Below are positions 1 to 6,362 of a DNA stretch of 7,405 bases, piece after piece (positions within the stretch are counted from its first letter, which is position 1; every line of letters starts with the position of its first letter). Under the pieces are notes generated by a model. That model made no database searches. It was given only the letters and a program-made list of their open reading frames with translations, and had not been told where the DNA came from. The stretch covers positions 1 to 7,405 of the forward strand of contig JAUVLN010000103.1 of the NCBI GenBank assembly GCA_030600725.1. The letters run 5' to 3'. This DNA comes from Thermoplasmatota archaeon. Its GTDB lineage: Archaea > Thermoplasmatota > Penumbrarchaeia > Penumbrarchaeales > Penumbrarchaeaceae. Made by a program: the position numbers and the translations under genes.

Positions 1-1
1 G

Positions 2-1126
2 GAGTTCGTGAAAAAACTGCCTCAGGTCGTGAAGAAGATCCTGAAACACGTTCAGGTATCCAAGAAGCTGGCTGCGGCCGAGGAGGACCTGAAACAGAGC
101 GAGAAGAGGTATCGGTCCCTCTTCGAGGAGATGATAGACGGCTTCGCCACACATGAGATGATAGTGGATGAACGGGGGGAGCCGATCGATTACATATTCC
201 TTGAGGTCAACACCGCGTACGAGGGGATCGTGGGCAGGAAGAGGGAGGAGCTAATAGGAAGAAGGGTTAGCGAGGTCTTCCCGGAGATCAGGAACGACCG
301 CCCGAACTGGATAGAGAGATATTCAAAGGTGGCGTACGGAGGCGGATATCAGAGTTTCGAGGATTACTCCGATATCCTGGGCAAGTGGTTATCCGTTCAT
401 GCATATTCCACAAAGAGAGGTACGTTCGCATCGGTACTGGAGGATATCTCCCATAGGAAGGACTCCGAGGAGACCATCAGGCGCTCCCTCGAGGAGAAGG
501 AGGTCCTGCTCAAGGAGATACACCACAGGGTGAAGAACAACCTGCAGATCATATCCTCGCTTATAAACCTCGAATCCAGGAAGAACCGGGCCCTGGGGAA
601 GGCAGACGTTTTCAAGGATATCCTCAACAGGATAAGGTCGATCTCACTGATACATGAGAACATGTACAGGTCCAAGGATATAGGGCGCATCGATATCAAC
701 GTCTACTTCTCGGATCTGATCAACAACCTGGTCGTTACCTATAATGTCGACCCCGAAAACCTCTCCATAAATACCGATATGGAGCAGATCTCCATCGGGC
801 TGGACACCCTTGTCCCCTGCGGCCTCATCCTCAACGAGATGATATCCAATTCGCTTAAATACGCATTTCCTGACGGGAGGAAAGGGGAGATATCCTTCTC
901 CCTGAAGGTCCTGGAGGATGGCCGGATAGAGATGATATACAGCGACAATGGTATAGGGCTACCCGAGGGTATCAGGGTATCGGAGATCGAATCGCTCGGG
1001 ATGAAGCTCATATACAACCTGACGGAGATGCAGCTCAAGGGAAACATCGAGGTTGGATCGGGTGAGGGTACCACTTTTACGATCAGGTTCAAGGGTATAG
1101 ATCACAAACGGAGGATGCAGGAATGA
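2..1126 (+). CDS. Sensor histidine kinase, PAS-HisKA_2-HATPase, 5' end cut off by the window
   Basis: Cytosolic signalling kinase: it should autophosphorylate on His and pass phosphate to a receiver domain. The frame is open to the window edge. Residues below count from the GTG at base 8. Residues 1-20 (KKLPQVVKKILKH) resemble the last helix of a receiver domain, then a short coiled coil (20-34) leads to a PAS domain (about 33-150). The HisKA_2 box has IHHRVKNNLQ with phospho-His about H172. The HATPase_c domain shows an N box (LNEMISNSLKYAF, N276/N281), a G1 box (DNGIGL, D313) and GTTF near 354. No membrane helix or signal peptide is visible. The GTG at 8 has GGAG only 3 bases ahead, too close for a good ribosome site, so I think the true start lies upstream. 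It overlaps the next gene by four bases (ATGA), implying coupled translation. The ligand sensed by PAS is unknown. Domain calls are firm; the missing receiver is inferred. Confidence 0.9.
   Translation, partial: EFVKKLPQVVKKILKHVQVSKKLAAAEEDLKQSEKRYRSLFEEMIDGFATHEMIVDERGEPIDYIFLEVNTAYEGIVGRKREELIGRRVSEVFPEIRNDRPNWIERYSKVAYGGGYQSFEDYSDILGKWLSVHAYSTKRGTFASVLEDISHRKDSEETIRRSLEEKEVLLKEIHHRVKNNLQIISSLINLESRKNRALGKADVFKDILNRIRSISLIHENMYRSKDIGRIDINVYFSDLINNLVVTYNVDPENLSINTDMEQISIGLDTLVPCGLILNEMISNSLKYAFPDGRKGEISFSLKVLEDGRIEMIYSDNGIGLPEGIRVSEIESLGMKLIYNLTEMQLKGNIEVGSGEGTTFTIRFKGIDHKRRMQE
1110..1114 (+). promoter_or_regulatory. Ribosome binding site of the receiver-kinase gene
   Basis: GGAGG lies inside the end of the upstream kinase gene, 8 bases before the ATG at 1123. 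It fixes that start and supports coupled translation through the ATGA overlap. Confidence 0.75.
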
Positions 1127-2253
1127 GTGAAAAGACCAGGGTCATGATTGTAGAGGACGAGGCGATCGTATCGATGGATATCCAGGATTCCCTGGTCCAT
1201 CTGGGATATGAGGTGGCTGCCACTGCCACATCGGGTGAGGACGCGATAGAGCTGGCGGGTGAACACCGCCCTGACATGGTCCTCATGGATATCATGTTGA
1301 TGGGCGATATGGACGGTATCGAGGCGGCAAAGGTGATAAGGGAGCGTTTCAGCATCCCGATCATATATCTGACAGCATACTCGAGCAACGATATGCTCGA
1401 AAAGGCCATGATAACCGGCCCCTACAGCTATCTGATCAAGCCCTTCAACAAGGAGGAGCTCAACTCCGCGATCAGGATAGGCATATACAAGCACAAGATG
1501 GATATGGCCATAGTGAGGGCTCACGATGAGCTGGAGATCGCCTACAACGAGCTGAGATCCCTGGATGGTATCAAGCAGAGGATAATCGACAACGTTAGCC
1601 ATGAGTTGAAGACGCCGTTGTCCATATCCCTCATGTCCCTTGAATTCGCAATGACAGAGAACCGGAACGATGAGGTGGAGAGGTACCTCAAGATGGCAAA
1701 GGGGGCCATGGACCGGCAGGCCAGGATAGTAGAGAACCTGATCGTGGAGTCCTGGAGCTACAGGGAGGGCCTGGACCTGAACATGGAGAAGATACTTCTT
1801 GATGATCTGGTCCAGATAGTCATCGGAGAGCTTCGCGATGATATCCGGAAGAAGAAGGTCAAGGTGGAGACCAACCTGGACGAAATCCACATTTTCGCCG
1901 ATTTCAGGAAGACCAAACAGGCCCTGCTGAATATAATCGATAACGCTGTGAAGTTCACGGATGGGGGAGGTGTGATCTCCATATCGGCCTGGTGCAAGAA
2001 CGGATGCGTTGAGATGATCGTGGGGGATACCGGGATCGGTATCGAGGATAAATATCACGAGAGGATATTCGAAAAGCTCTTCCAGATAGAACCGGATCCC
2101 TCCGTGAGTTTCCCGGGGATCGGCATGGGGCTGGCGATAGCCAAAACGATCATCGAATCCCATGGTGGAGAGATATGGGTGAAGAGCGAGGTGGGGAAGG
2201 GGTCCATGTTCCACATGACACTGCCCTGTGAGTCCGGAGAGAGCCTATCTTGA
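1123..2253 (+). CDS. Response regulator receiver-histidine kinase fusion (REC-HisKA-HATPase)
   Basis: A 376-residue soluble phosphorelay protein with an N-terminal receiver domain, the reverse of a classic hybrid kinase. REC (about 5-120) has acidic residues E11/D12, phospho-acceptor D56 in VLMDIML, T84 in LTAY and K106 in the IKPF motif. A helical linker (about 123-150) precedes HisKA with NVSHELKTPL, phospho-His H160. The HATPase domain has an N box (NIIDNAVKF, 270-278), G1 (DTGIGI, D302) and G2 (GIGMGLAI, 332-339). All catalytic residues expected for both modules are present, so it is probably active. The start is the ATG overlapping the previous stop, with GGAGG 8 bases before it. The upstream HisKA_2 kinase is the obvious phosphodonor candidate for D56 (inference from coupling). 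No DNA-binding output domain is present, so the output is either its own kinase activity or another partner not in the window. Confidence 0.94.
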   Translation: MSEKTRVMIVEDEAIVSMDIQDSLVHLGYEVAATATSGEDAIELAGEHRPDMVLMDIMLMGDMDGIEAAKVIRERFSIPIIYLTAYSSNDMLEKAMITGPYSYLIKPFNKEELNSAIRIGIYKHKMDMAIVRAHDELEIAYNELRSLDGIKQRIIDNVSHELKTPLSISLMSLEFAMTENRNDEVERYLKMAKGAMDRQARIVENLIVESWSYREGLDLNMEKILLDDLVQIVIGELRDDIRKKKVKVETNLDEIHIFADFRKTKQALLNIIDNAVKFTDGGGVISISAWCKNGCVEMIVGDTGIGIEDKYHERIFEKLFQIEPDPSVSFPGIGMGLAIAKTIIESHGGEIWVKSEVGKGSMFHMTLPCESGESLS

Positions 2254-2460
2254 TGCCTTGAGGTGGTCTTTCAATTCCTCCCATCCAACTCGGCCCGGGA
2301 CCTCAATGCGGGATCTGAGAGGAGATGGGAATTTTCATCCGGATCTCTCCAACCTCGAGATCCGCAGGGATCTCGCTCCCATAACCGCCTGCAGGTCGAC
2401 TGCAAGGAGGCGGATCCTATCTTTCGGTTGATCACCTGATGGAAATGCTGTTTTGACGAT
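2245..2460 (-). pseudogene. Possible gene remnant: minus-strand frame broken by one TGA
   Basis: This tentative feature nearly fills the gap between the receiver-kinase and mntP. Read on the minus strand, one frame stays open for about 71 codons from a TAG near 2461-2463 to a TAG at 2245-2247. A single TGA (bases 2337-2335) interrupts it. The upstream part includes the stretch DRIRLLAVDLQAVMGARSLR. The downstream part reads RIEVPGRVGWEELKDHLKAS, a natural-looking C-terminal tail. One base change (TGA to TGG) would join the halves. There is no ATG at the 5' side, only an internal one near 2379. It overlaps the receiver-kinase 3' end by 9 bases. I do not recognise a family. It could equally be chance in a GC-rich spacer with GGATCTC-type repeats. 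Confidence 0.25.
2340..2364. terminator. Hairpin in the convergent gap between receiver-kinase and mntP
   Basis: CGGATCTC (2340-2347) pairs perfectly with GAGATCCG (2357-2364) around a 9-base loop. It sits between two converging genes, 86 bases past the + strand stop at 2253 and about 97 past the mntP stop. There is no T-tract directly after it on either strand, so a terminator role is only plausible. It could instead be a transcript-stabilising structure or a chance repeat. Confidence 0.35.
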
Positions 2461-2461
2461 A

Positions 2462-3022
2462 TCAAACTATGCCAAGATGTGATATCAGAATGAAGAAGCC
2501 GATCGCTATGAGGGCCGATCCCCCGACGAACTCCATCCTCCTTTCGAAGAAATGCCCCATTCTGTTCCCTATGATGACACCGATGAAGGAGAGGATGAAC
2601 GTGATAATGCCTATGATGAGGACAGGGATCAGTATCCCCTCCCTGAGAACGGAGAGGGTAACTCCAACGGCGAAGGCGTCTATGGACGTTGCCACGGCGA
2701 GGATCAAGAGGGGTTTCGTCCCGGTGCATGGGAGATCCTTCCCATTTTCCCTTTTTGTACCCTCATGGACCATCTTGAGGCCTATGCCCACAAGGAGAGC
2801 GAAAGCTATCCAGTGGTCCACGCTGGAGACCAGGTCCGAAAGCCCAAGGCCGAGAAGGTAGCCGAGCACGGGCATCAACGCCTGGAATATCCCGAAGAAG
2901 AGGGCGATCCTGAACCCGTGGTAGTAGCACCTCTCCCGAAGCGTGATCCCGGAGGCTATGGAGACGGCGAAGGCGTCCATCGCCAGGGCGATCGCGATCA
3001 GCAGGATAGAGATGATCTCCAT
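2462..3022 (-). CDS. mntP: Manganese efflux pump MntP
   Basis: Integral membrane exporter that lowers cytosolic Mn(II). The 186 residues match the usual family length (about 185-190) and form six hydrophobic segments arranged as two related halves. Both hallmark motifs are present: MDAFAVSIASG (D16) and SIDAFAVG (D115); these membrane Asp residues are needed for transport in characterised members. The central loop (about 86-104, GTKRENGKDLPCTGTK) is hydrophilic. The start is the ATG at 3022. No Shine-Dalgarno motif precedes it, but a TATA-like element lies about 29 bases upstream, which fits a leaderless archaeal transcript. It is transcribed alone and converges on the kinase pair. In other organisms this gene is controlled by MntR-type repressors or, in bacteria, Mn riboswitches. 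I see no recognisable riboswitch here. Confidence 0.95.
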   Translation of the reverse strand: MEIISILLIAIALAMDAFAVSIASGITLRERCYYHGFRIALFFGIFQALMPVLGYLLGLGLSDLVSSVDHWIAFALLVGIGLKMVHEGTKRENGKDLPCTGTKPLLILAVATSIDAFAVGVTLSVLREGILIPVLIIGIITFILSFIGVIIGNRMGHFFERRMEFVGGSALIAIGFFILISHLGIV

Positions 3023-3045
3023 TCAGTAGATGGATAGTGAAAACA

Positions 3046-3056
3046 ACTAAATATCA
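3046..3056 (-). promoter_or_regulatory. Candidate TATA element of mntP
   Basis: On the minus strand this reads TGATATTTAGT, centred about 29 bases before the mntP ATG. That is the distance expected if transcription starts at or just before the start codon. The absence of a ribosome site before that ATG agrees. The match to the archaeal TATA consensus is only moderate. Confidence 0.4.
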
Positions 3057-3250
3057 TTTGACCAGGAGGGGTGGTTCTCATCATATCTCAAGGGGTCCGG
3101 AGGATATGCCCATATCGGGATCAATGGGGTACCGTTTCAATAGTTGATACTGAAATCACAAAGGATTTATACCCTTGGATAGATGTTTATTTGGAGTAAT
3201 CGAGGGAGATGTACTGCCAGACATATTGTTTGTAGATATGCTGAAGTTAG
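3057..3250. other. Regulatory spacer between mntP and a small ORF
   Basis: I see no convincing gene here. It contains a dyad GATATG-CC-CATATC (3103-3116) about 85 bases upstream of mntP. A second, weaker dyad has arms TTTCA (3135-3139) and TGAAA (3151-3155). A good TATA-like element faces right at 3165-3172. GATAT words are common throughout this window, so the first dyad could be chance. Either dyad could be an operator, for example for a metal-responsive repressor, but nothing in the sequence identifies the regulator. Confidence 0.35.
3163..3172 (+). promoter_or_regulatory. Candidate TATA element facing right
   Basis: GGATTTATAC, preceded by the purine-rich stretch CACAAA that could act as a BRE. 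It predicts a transcript starting near 3193-3196 and running into the small ORF region. An SD-like GAGGGAG (3202-3208) follows but abuts an ATG at 3209 that opens only 8 codons. Confidence 0.45.
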
Positions 3251-3295
3251 CAGGGCGTCTACCGTGCGATCCCGGACGAAAAGGTGGTATGGAAG

Positions 3296-3421
3296 ATGGA
3301 TCAGACCTATATGAGAAAGAAGAAGAAGAGCTGGGAATACGAGGATGCGCTTGTCGGGAAGGATCTGAACATCATGGAGATCAAAAGGATCGAAGAGGAA
3401 GATGATAAGAAGGAGATATAA
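3296..3421 (+). CDS. Small Lys/Glu-rich protein, unknown function, possibly truncated
   Basis: A 41-codon ORF (ATG 3296, TAA 3419-3421) not recognised as any family. The product starts MDQTYMRKKKKSWEYEDALV and ends in an acidic/basic tail (IKRIEEEDDKKEI), so it should be soluble and highly charged. Codons favour G/C in third position, with AAG, GAG, ATC and AGG as in the neighbours. The same frame stays coding-like upstream to 3251 (GVYRAIPDEKVVWK) and then meets a TAG at 3248-3250, with no ATG in that extension; a GTG at 3284 is the only other start. A weak GGTGG lies 8 bases before the ATG. Either this is a short gene with a near-upstream promoter, or a longer gene has lost its 5' end to a frameshift. 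A competing frame (TTG 3175 to 3405) covers the same bases but has poorer composition. Confidence 0.4.
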   Translation: MDQTYMRKKKKSWEYEDALVGKDLNIMEIKRIEEEDDKKEI

Positions 3422-3496
3422 ATTAATAGAGCGTGGGATAGGATGGACCCTGCACTCCTGAAGGAATATACGTGATATCAGGATACAGCGGGAGCG

Positions 3497-5212
3497 TTAT
3501 CTCCTCTGCTTCATCTTCAGGGTGCGCAGCCTGTTTATCGCACAGGCAAGCTCCAGGGACCTGAAGTAGGCCCTGTCCCCAACCGGTGGTCCTCCGAGGC
3601 CGTCAAGTCCGGCCTCGTCCAGCCTATCCTCCAGCTGATCGAGCACCTCTTTCAAAGTGCGTTTACCATCCATCATCATCGTTGCCCTGTGTATCGCATC
3701 GCCTATAGCTTTTGTCTGGCTGCGGTGGACCAACTGCTCGATCCTCGAGAGGTCTATGGTCTCATTTCCGAAGCTGATGGTGGAGATGTCCCGTGCCGTG
3801 ATCTTCACATCCCTCCTGCCCCTTGATGGATCGAAGGATGAGGGAATGGGTATTCTCGGTGTGATGGAGGTTATGGTGCCTTTCCCTTCAACGACCCTCT
3901 CGGTTCGATATTTATCTGCGATCTCCCTTGCCTCGGAGGTCCTGTTAACGGGGACGTATCCTTCCATGCATATCACCAGGTCTGCCACATCGAAATAGTC
4001 CCCGGACCCTCCTATGACCAGAACGGTCGATACGGAGAGCTCCTCATGGAGCTGTCTGACCCTGTCGATGAAAGGGGTTATCGGCTCTTTATCCTTGGTA
4101 ACAAGCTCCTGCATCCTGTGGTCCCGGATCATGAAGTTCGTCGCGGAGGTGTCCTCGTCGATCAGAAGGGTTCCAGCACCGGCCTCAAGCGCTTCGATTA
4201 TGTTTGCGGCCTGCGACGTGGAGCCGCTGGCGTCCTCGGTTGAAAATGATCTCGTATCCTTTCCAATGGGGAGGTCCGATATGAAGGGGGAGATATCCAC
4301 GTTCTCCACCCTTCTACCATCCTCGGCCCTTATCTTCACGGCCGATGGATCGGTTATCACAAGCTCCCTTCCGTCCCCGATCACGTGATTGTAGATCCCT
4401 ACCTCAAGGGCGGAAAGGAGCGTAGATTTGCCGTGGTAACCTCCGCCGACGATCAGGGTGATCCCCCGGGAGATGCCCATTCCGGCGACCTCGCCCCTGT
4501 TGGGCGTGTCCAGGGTGATCTCGAGGTCCGGAGGGGACCGGAAGGGTACGACATCGTCCCCCTCCATCGGCCTGTCGTCGATCCCCGACCTGCGGGGCAG
4601 TATCGATCCGTTGGCCACGAATGCGATCAGATCTTTTTTTCCGAGCCTGGATCTGATGTGGTCTGAATCCTCACTCTGGCGTATATGGTCGTATATCGCC
4701 TTTTTATCCAGGTTCTCGAAAAAAAGTGAGGCCTTTATTATCCCCGGGAGGTCGTTCAGGAACATGTCAGCAGCCTGCCTCCCTGCAATCCTCCTGCCGA
4801 AGGCGGGAAGCCCCATGAGGAACCTGGCCTCTATCGAGGATCCGTTCACGAGGATCGAGGTTCTCTCGAGAACCTCCTGGCCCGGCATGTCCATGATAAT
4901 AAGACCGCTCTTTCCGATCCCCCTGTTTCCCCCGCCCGACCCCCTTGCGTTCTTCGAGAAATGCCTGGTCAGAAGATCGCGCAGTGCGACCTCCCTGCTC
5001 AATGTGTTGTAGGTATCTTCCGGGAAGGCCGCTGCCTCCACGTCGACGAAGACCCTTATCCGGCTTGGGGTCGCAAAGGGATCGCCCTGAACGTGGTCGA
5101 TACCGAGGATGTACTCCCCAATATCGTATTCCCCCTGAAGCTCCTTGTAGGCCCTGTAGCCCTTCCCGTCGATCCTCTCAAGGTGGGACCTGAGGTCTCT
5201 TTCCGTTCTCAT
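3497..5212 (-). CDS. ABC-class P-loop ATPase (COG3044 / MRB1590-like), function unknown
   Basis: A 571-residue soluble protein of the 'predicted ATPase of the ABC class' family (ABC_ATPase, PF09818), at normal full length. It is not a transporter component: no membrane helices and no partner permease. The N-terminal domain carries the family hallmark GIDHVQGDPFATPSRIRVFV (about 37-56). The ATPase core has Walker A GGGYHGKST (256-264), a signature-like SGSTSQ (329-334) and Walker B TLLIDEDTSATNF (348-360). A further C-terminal domain ends in KMKQRR. A trypanosome relative, MRB1590, is tied to mitochondrial RNA editing; the prokaryotic role is not established, though nucleic-acid binding is a reasonable guess. 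The ATG at 5212 has GGAG 8 bases ahead and a TATA-like element upstream. manC lies 66 bases upstream on the same strand, so partial co-transcription is possible, but a shared pathway is not evident. Confidence 0.93.
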   Translation of the reverse strand: MRTERDLRSHLERIDGKGYRAYKELQGEYDIGEYILGIDHVQGDPFATPSRIRVFVDVEAAAFPEDTYNTLSREVALRDLLTRHFSKNARGSGGGNRGIGKSGLIIMDMPGQEVLERTSILVNGSSIEARFLMGLPAFGRRIAGRQAADMFLNDLPGIIKASLFFENLDKKAIYDHIRQSEDSDHIRSRLGKKDLIAFVANGSILPRRSGIDDRPMEGDDVVPFRSPPDLEITLDTPNRGEVAGMGISRGITLIVGGGYHGKSTLLSALEVGIYNHVIGDGRELVITDPSAVKIRAEDGRRVENVDISPFISDLPIGKDTRSFSTEDASGSTSQAANIIEALEAGAGTLLIDEDTSATNFMIRDHRMQELVTKDKEPITPFIDRVRQLHEELSVSTVLVIGGSGDYFDVADLVICMEGYVPVNRTSEAREIADKYRTERVVEGKGTITSITPRIPIPSSFDPSRGRRDVKITARDISTISFGNETIDLSRIEQLVHRSQTKAIGDAIHRATMMMDGKRTLKEVLDQLEDRLDEAGLDGLGGPPVGDRAYFRSLELACAINRLRTLKMKQRR

Positions 5213-5220
5213 AAGGATAT

Positions 5221-5224
5221 CTCC
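5221..5224 (-). promoter_or_regulatory. Ribosome binding site of the ABC-class ATPase
   Basis: GGAG on the minus strand, 8 bases before the ATG at 5212. It supports that start codon over internal ones. Confidence 0.6.
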
Positions 5225-5240
5225 GAATGGTCTAACGCAC

Positions 5241-5252
5241 TATCATATAAAC
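5241..5252 (-). promoter_or_regulatory. Candidate TATA promoter of the ABC-class ATPase
   Basis: Minus strand reads GTTTATATGATA, a good match to the archaeal TATA box, 29-40 bases before the ATG at 5212. It predicts a very short leader of about 10 bases, just including the GGAG site. It suggests the ATPase can be expressed independently of manC. Confidence 0.55.
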
Positions 5253-5273
5253 GGATACGCTCAAGGAGTACGA

Positions 5274-5294
5274 GAGGATCAGGATCTGATCCTC
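5274..5294 (-). terminator. Palindromic hairpin overlapping the manC stop codon
   Basis: GAGGATCAG (5274-5282) and CTGATCCTC (5286-5294) form a perfect 9-bp stem with a 3-base loop. It spans the last manC codons and its TGA (5281-5279). No T-run follows on the minus strand, so it may be an attenuator, an mRNA-stability element or an operator rather than a true terminator. Confidence 0.35.
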
Positions 5295-6271
5295 CTTGTG
5301 ATCTCCTTCACCCTCTGGGAGTCCGCGTCCCTGCAGATGAGAAGTCCCTCATCGGTGTCGATCACTATCAGGTCCTTCATTCCCAGCACGCCAATGGGTC
5401 TTCCCGTGGTGCTCTTTACAAAGACCCTCTCGCAGTCTATGAGGATGTGATCGTTTGTATAGCCCTCCAGCTCCCTCATCGACGTCCATGAGCCCACGTC
5501 AGACCATCTGAACCTGCCCCTGACCATCCGGACCTCCCTGGACCTCTCCATCACGGCATAATCTATGGAGACGGACTCCAGTCCCATGTATCTGGACTCC
5601 AGGTCCGGTCCGTTGTACGGGTCGACCCCGTCCAGTCCCCTGAACAAAGCCGGTGAGGTCTTCCTCATCTCGGATATGAGGTCGGCGCCCCTCCAGACGA
5701 ACATCCCGCTGTTCCAGTAGAGGTTCCCACTCTCCATGAAGGAGACCGCTGTTTCTCTGTCCGGTTTCTCCCTGAACGAGACCACCTCGAAGACCCCCTC
5801 TTTCTGTTCGCCTGTTTCAATATATCCGTAACCGGTTTCGGGTCTGGTGGGTTTGATGCCGAAGGTGATCAGCCCGCCGTTGAGCTTGACCGAGTTCTCC
5901 GCGATCTCGACGCATTTCCAGAACTCATCCGGGTCCGGGATCCTGTGGTCGGCGGGCACGACAAGCTGAACGTTCTCGGGACCTGCTGCAACCGCGCCCA
6001 GGAAACATGCGGGTGCGGTGTTTCTCCTGATCGGTTCTCCTACGACATTTCCCTTGGGTATCTCGGGGAGTTCGGAGAGGGTCCGGTCGACGTGGTCTGC
6101 TGATGTGACCACGTACATGTCGGCGGGATCTATGAACCGTTTCAATCTCTCGAATGTCTGCCTGATGAGGCTCTTTCCGTCGAATAGTTCAAGGAACTGC
6201 TTGGGCATGTCTTTCGTGGAGAGAGGCCAGAACCTCTCACCCGAGCCCCCTGCGAGGATTACCGCTTTCAT
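5279..6271 (-). CDS. manC: Mannose-1-phosphate guanylyltransferase (GDP-mannose synthesis)
   Basis: Transfers GMP from GTP to mannose-1-phosphate, giving GDP-mannose for glycans, glycolipids or protein glycosylation in the cytosol. At 330 residues it is the short form, without the fused phosphomannose isomerase domain found in many bacterial ManC proteins. Visible motifs are the nucleotide-binding AGGSGERFWPLS (7-18) with the PKQFL motif (23-27), the PADH motif (106-109), TGYGYIE (146-152), FREKP (166-170), NSGMFVW (187-193), SIDYAVME (235-242) and DVGSW (258-262). The C-terminal region (about 285-330) fits the family's small beta-helix-like tail. The ATG at 6271 has GGAGG 6 bases before it, a strong start. 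It is transcribed divergently from the small gene at 6363. No other sugar-nucleotide gene is in the window. A guanylyltransferase for a related hexose phosphate is possible, but the motifs favour mannose. Confidence 0.93.
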   Translation of the reverse strand: MKAVILAGGSGERFWPLSTKDMPKQFLELFDGKSLIRQTFERLKRFIDPADMYVVTSADHVDRTLSELPEIPKGNVVGEPIRRNTAPACFLGAVAAGPENVQLVVPADHRIPDPDEFWKCVEIAENSVKLNGGLITFGIKPTRPETGYGYIETGEQKEGVFEVVSFREKPDRETAVSFMESGNLYWNSGMFVWRGADLISEMRKTSPALFRGLDGVDPYNGPDLESRYMGLESVSIDYAVMERSREVRMVRGRFRWSDVGSWTSMRELEGYTNDHILIDCERVFVKSTTGRPIGVLGMKDLIVIDTDEGLLICRDADSQRVKEITRRIRS

Positions 6272-6277
6272 CTATGT

Positions 6278-6282
6278 CCTCC
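6278..6282 (-). promoter_or_regulatory. Ribosome binding site of manC
   Basis: GGAGG on the minus strand, 6 bases before the ATG at 6271, within AAAAGGAGGACATAG. It is the strongest Shine-Dalgarno match for a minus-strand gene in the window. Confidence 0.75.
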
Positions 6283-6312
6283 TTTTCACCCGAAGGTCCG
6301 TATCACATTAAG

Positions 6313-6341
6313 AGTTTATCCATTCGGAACATAAAGTGTAA
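6313..6341. promoter_or_regulatory. Shared divergent promoter region, manC and the 6363 gene
   Basis: The 91-base gap between divergent genes is locally A/T-rich. On the minus strand CTTTATGTT (6330-6338) would place manC transcription near 6308-6310. On the + strand ATAAAG (6331-6336) lies about 29 bases before the ATG at 6363, fitting a leaderless start. Both matches are weak and overlap, so regulation of the two genes may be linked. Confidence 0.3.
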
Positions 6342-6362
6342 AAAGGGACCGGATCATTAGGG

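Noticed and set aside
1102..2214. A 370-codon open frame on the minus strand opposite the receiver-kinase.
   Set aside because: It mirrors the firmly identified REC-HisKA-HATPase gene codon for codon, has no recognisable motifs and is rich in His and Leu, as antisense frames of this composition are.
2387..2401. A 15-base match (GCCTGCAGGTCGACT) to a common cloning-vector polylinker, near a GGATCC.
   Set aside because: The match stops on both sides: the spacing to GGATCC is wrong, and the XbaI and SphI/HindIII parts are absent. I treat it as coincidence rather than vector contamination.
3175..3405. A 76-codon frame from TTG at 3175.
   Set aside because: Its TTG lies directly behind the TATA-like element, so that promoter could not transcribe it. 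The second half overlaps a better-looking frame. Only the part around 3238-3256 may be real.
3209..3421. In-frame TAG codons before the small ORF suggested pyrrolysine read-through from an ATG at 3209.
   Set aside because: A TGA also lies in the same short stretch (TAG ATA TGC TGA AGT TAG), so TAG decoding alone could not connect the frame.
4458..5012. A 184-codon + strand frame opposite the ABC-class ATPase.
   Set aside because: It is the antisense of conserved ATPase sequence, Ser/Pro/Arg-rich and without motifs.
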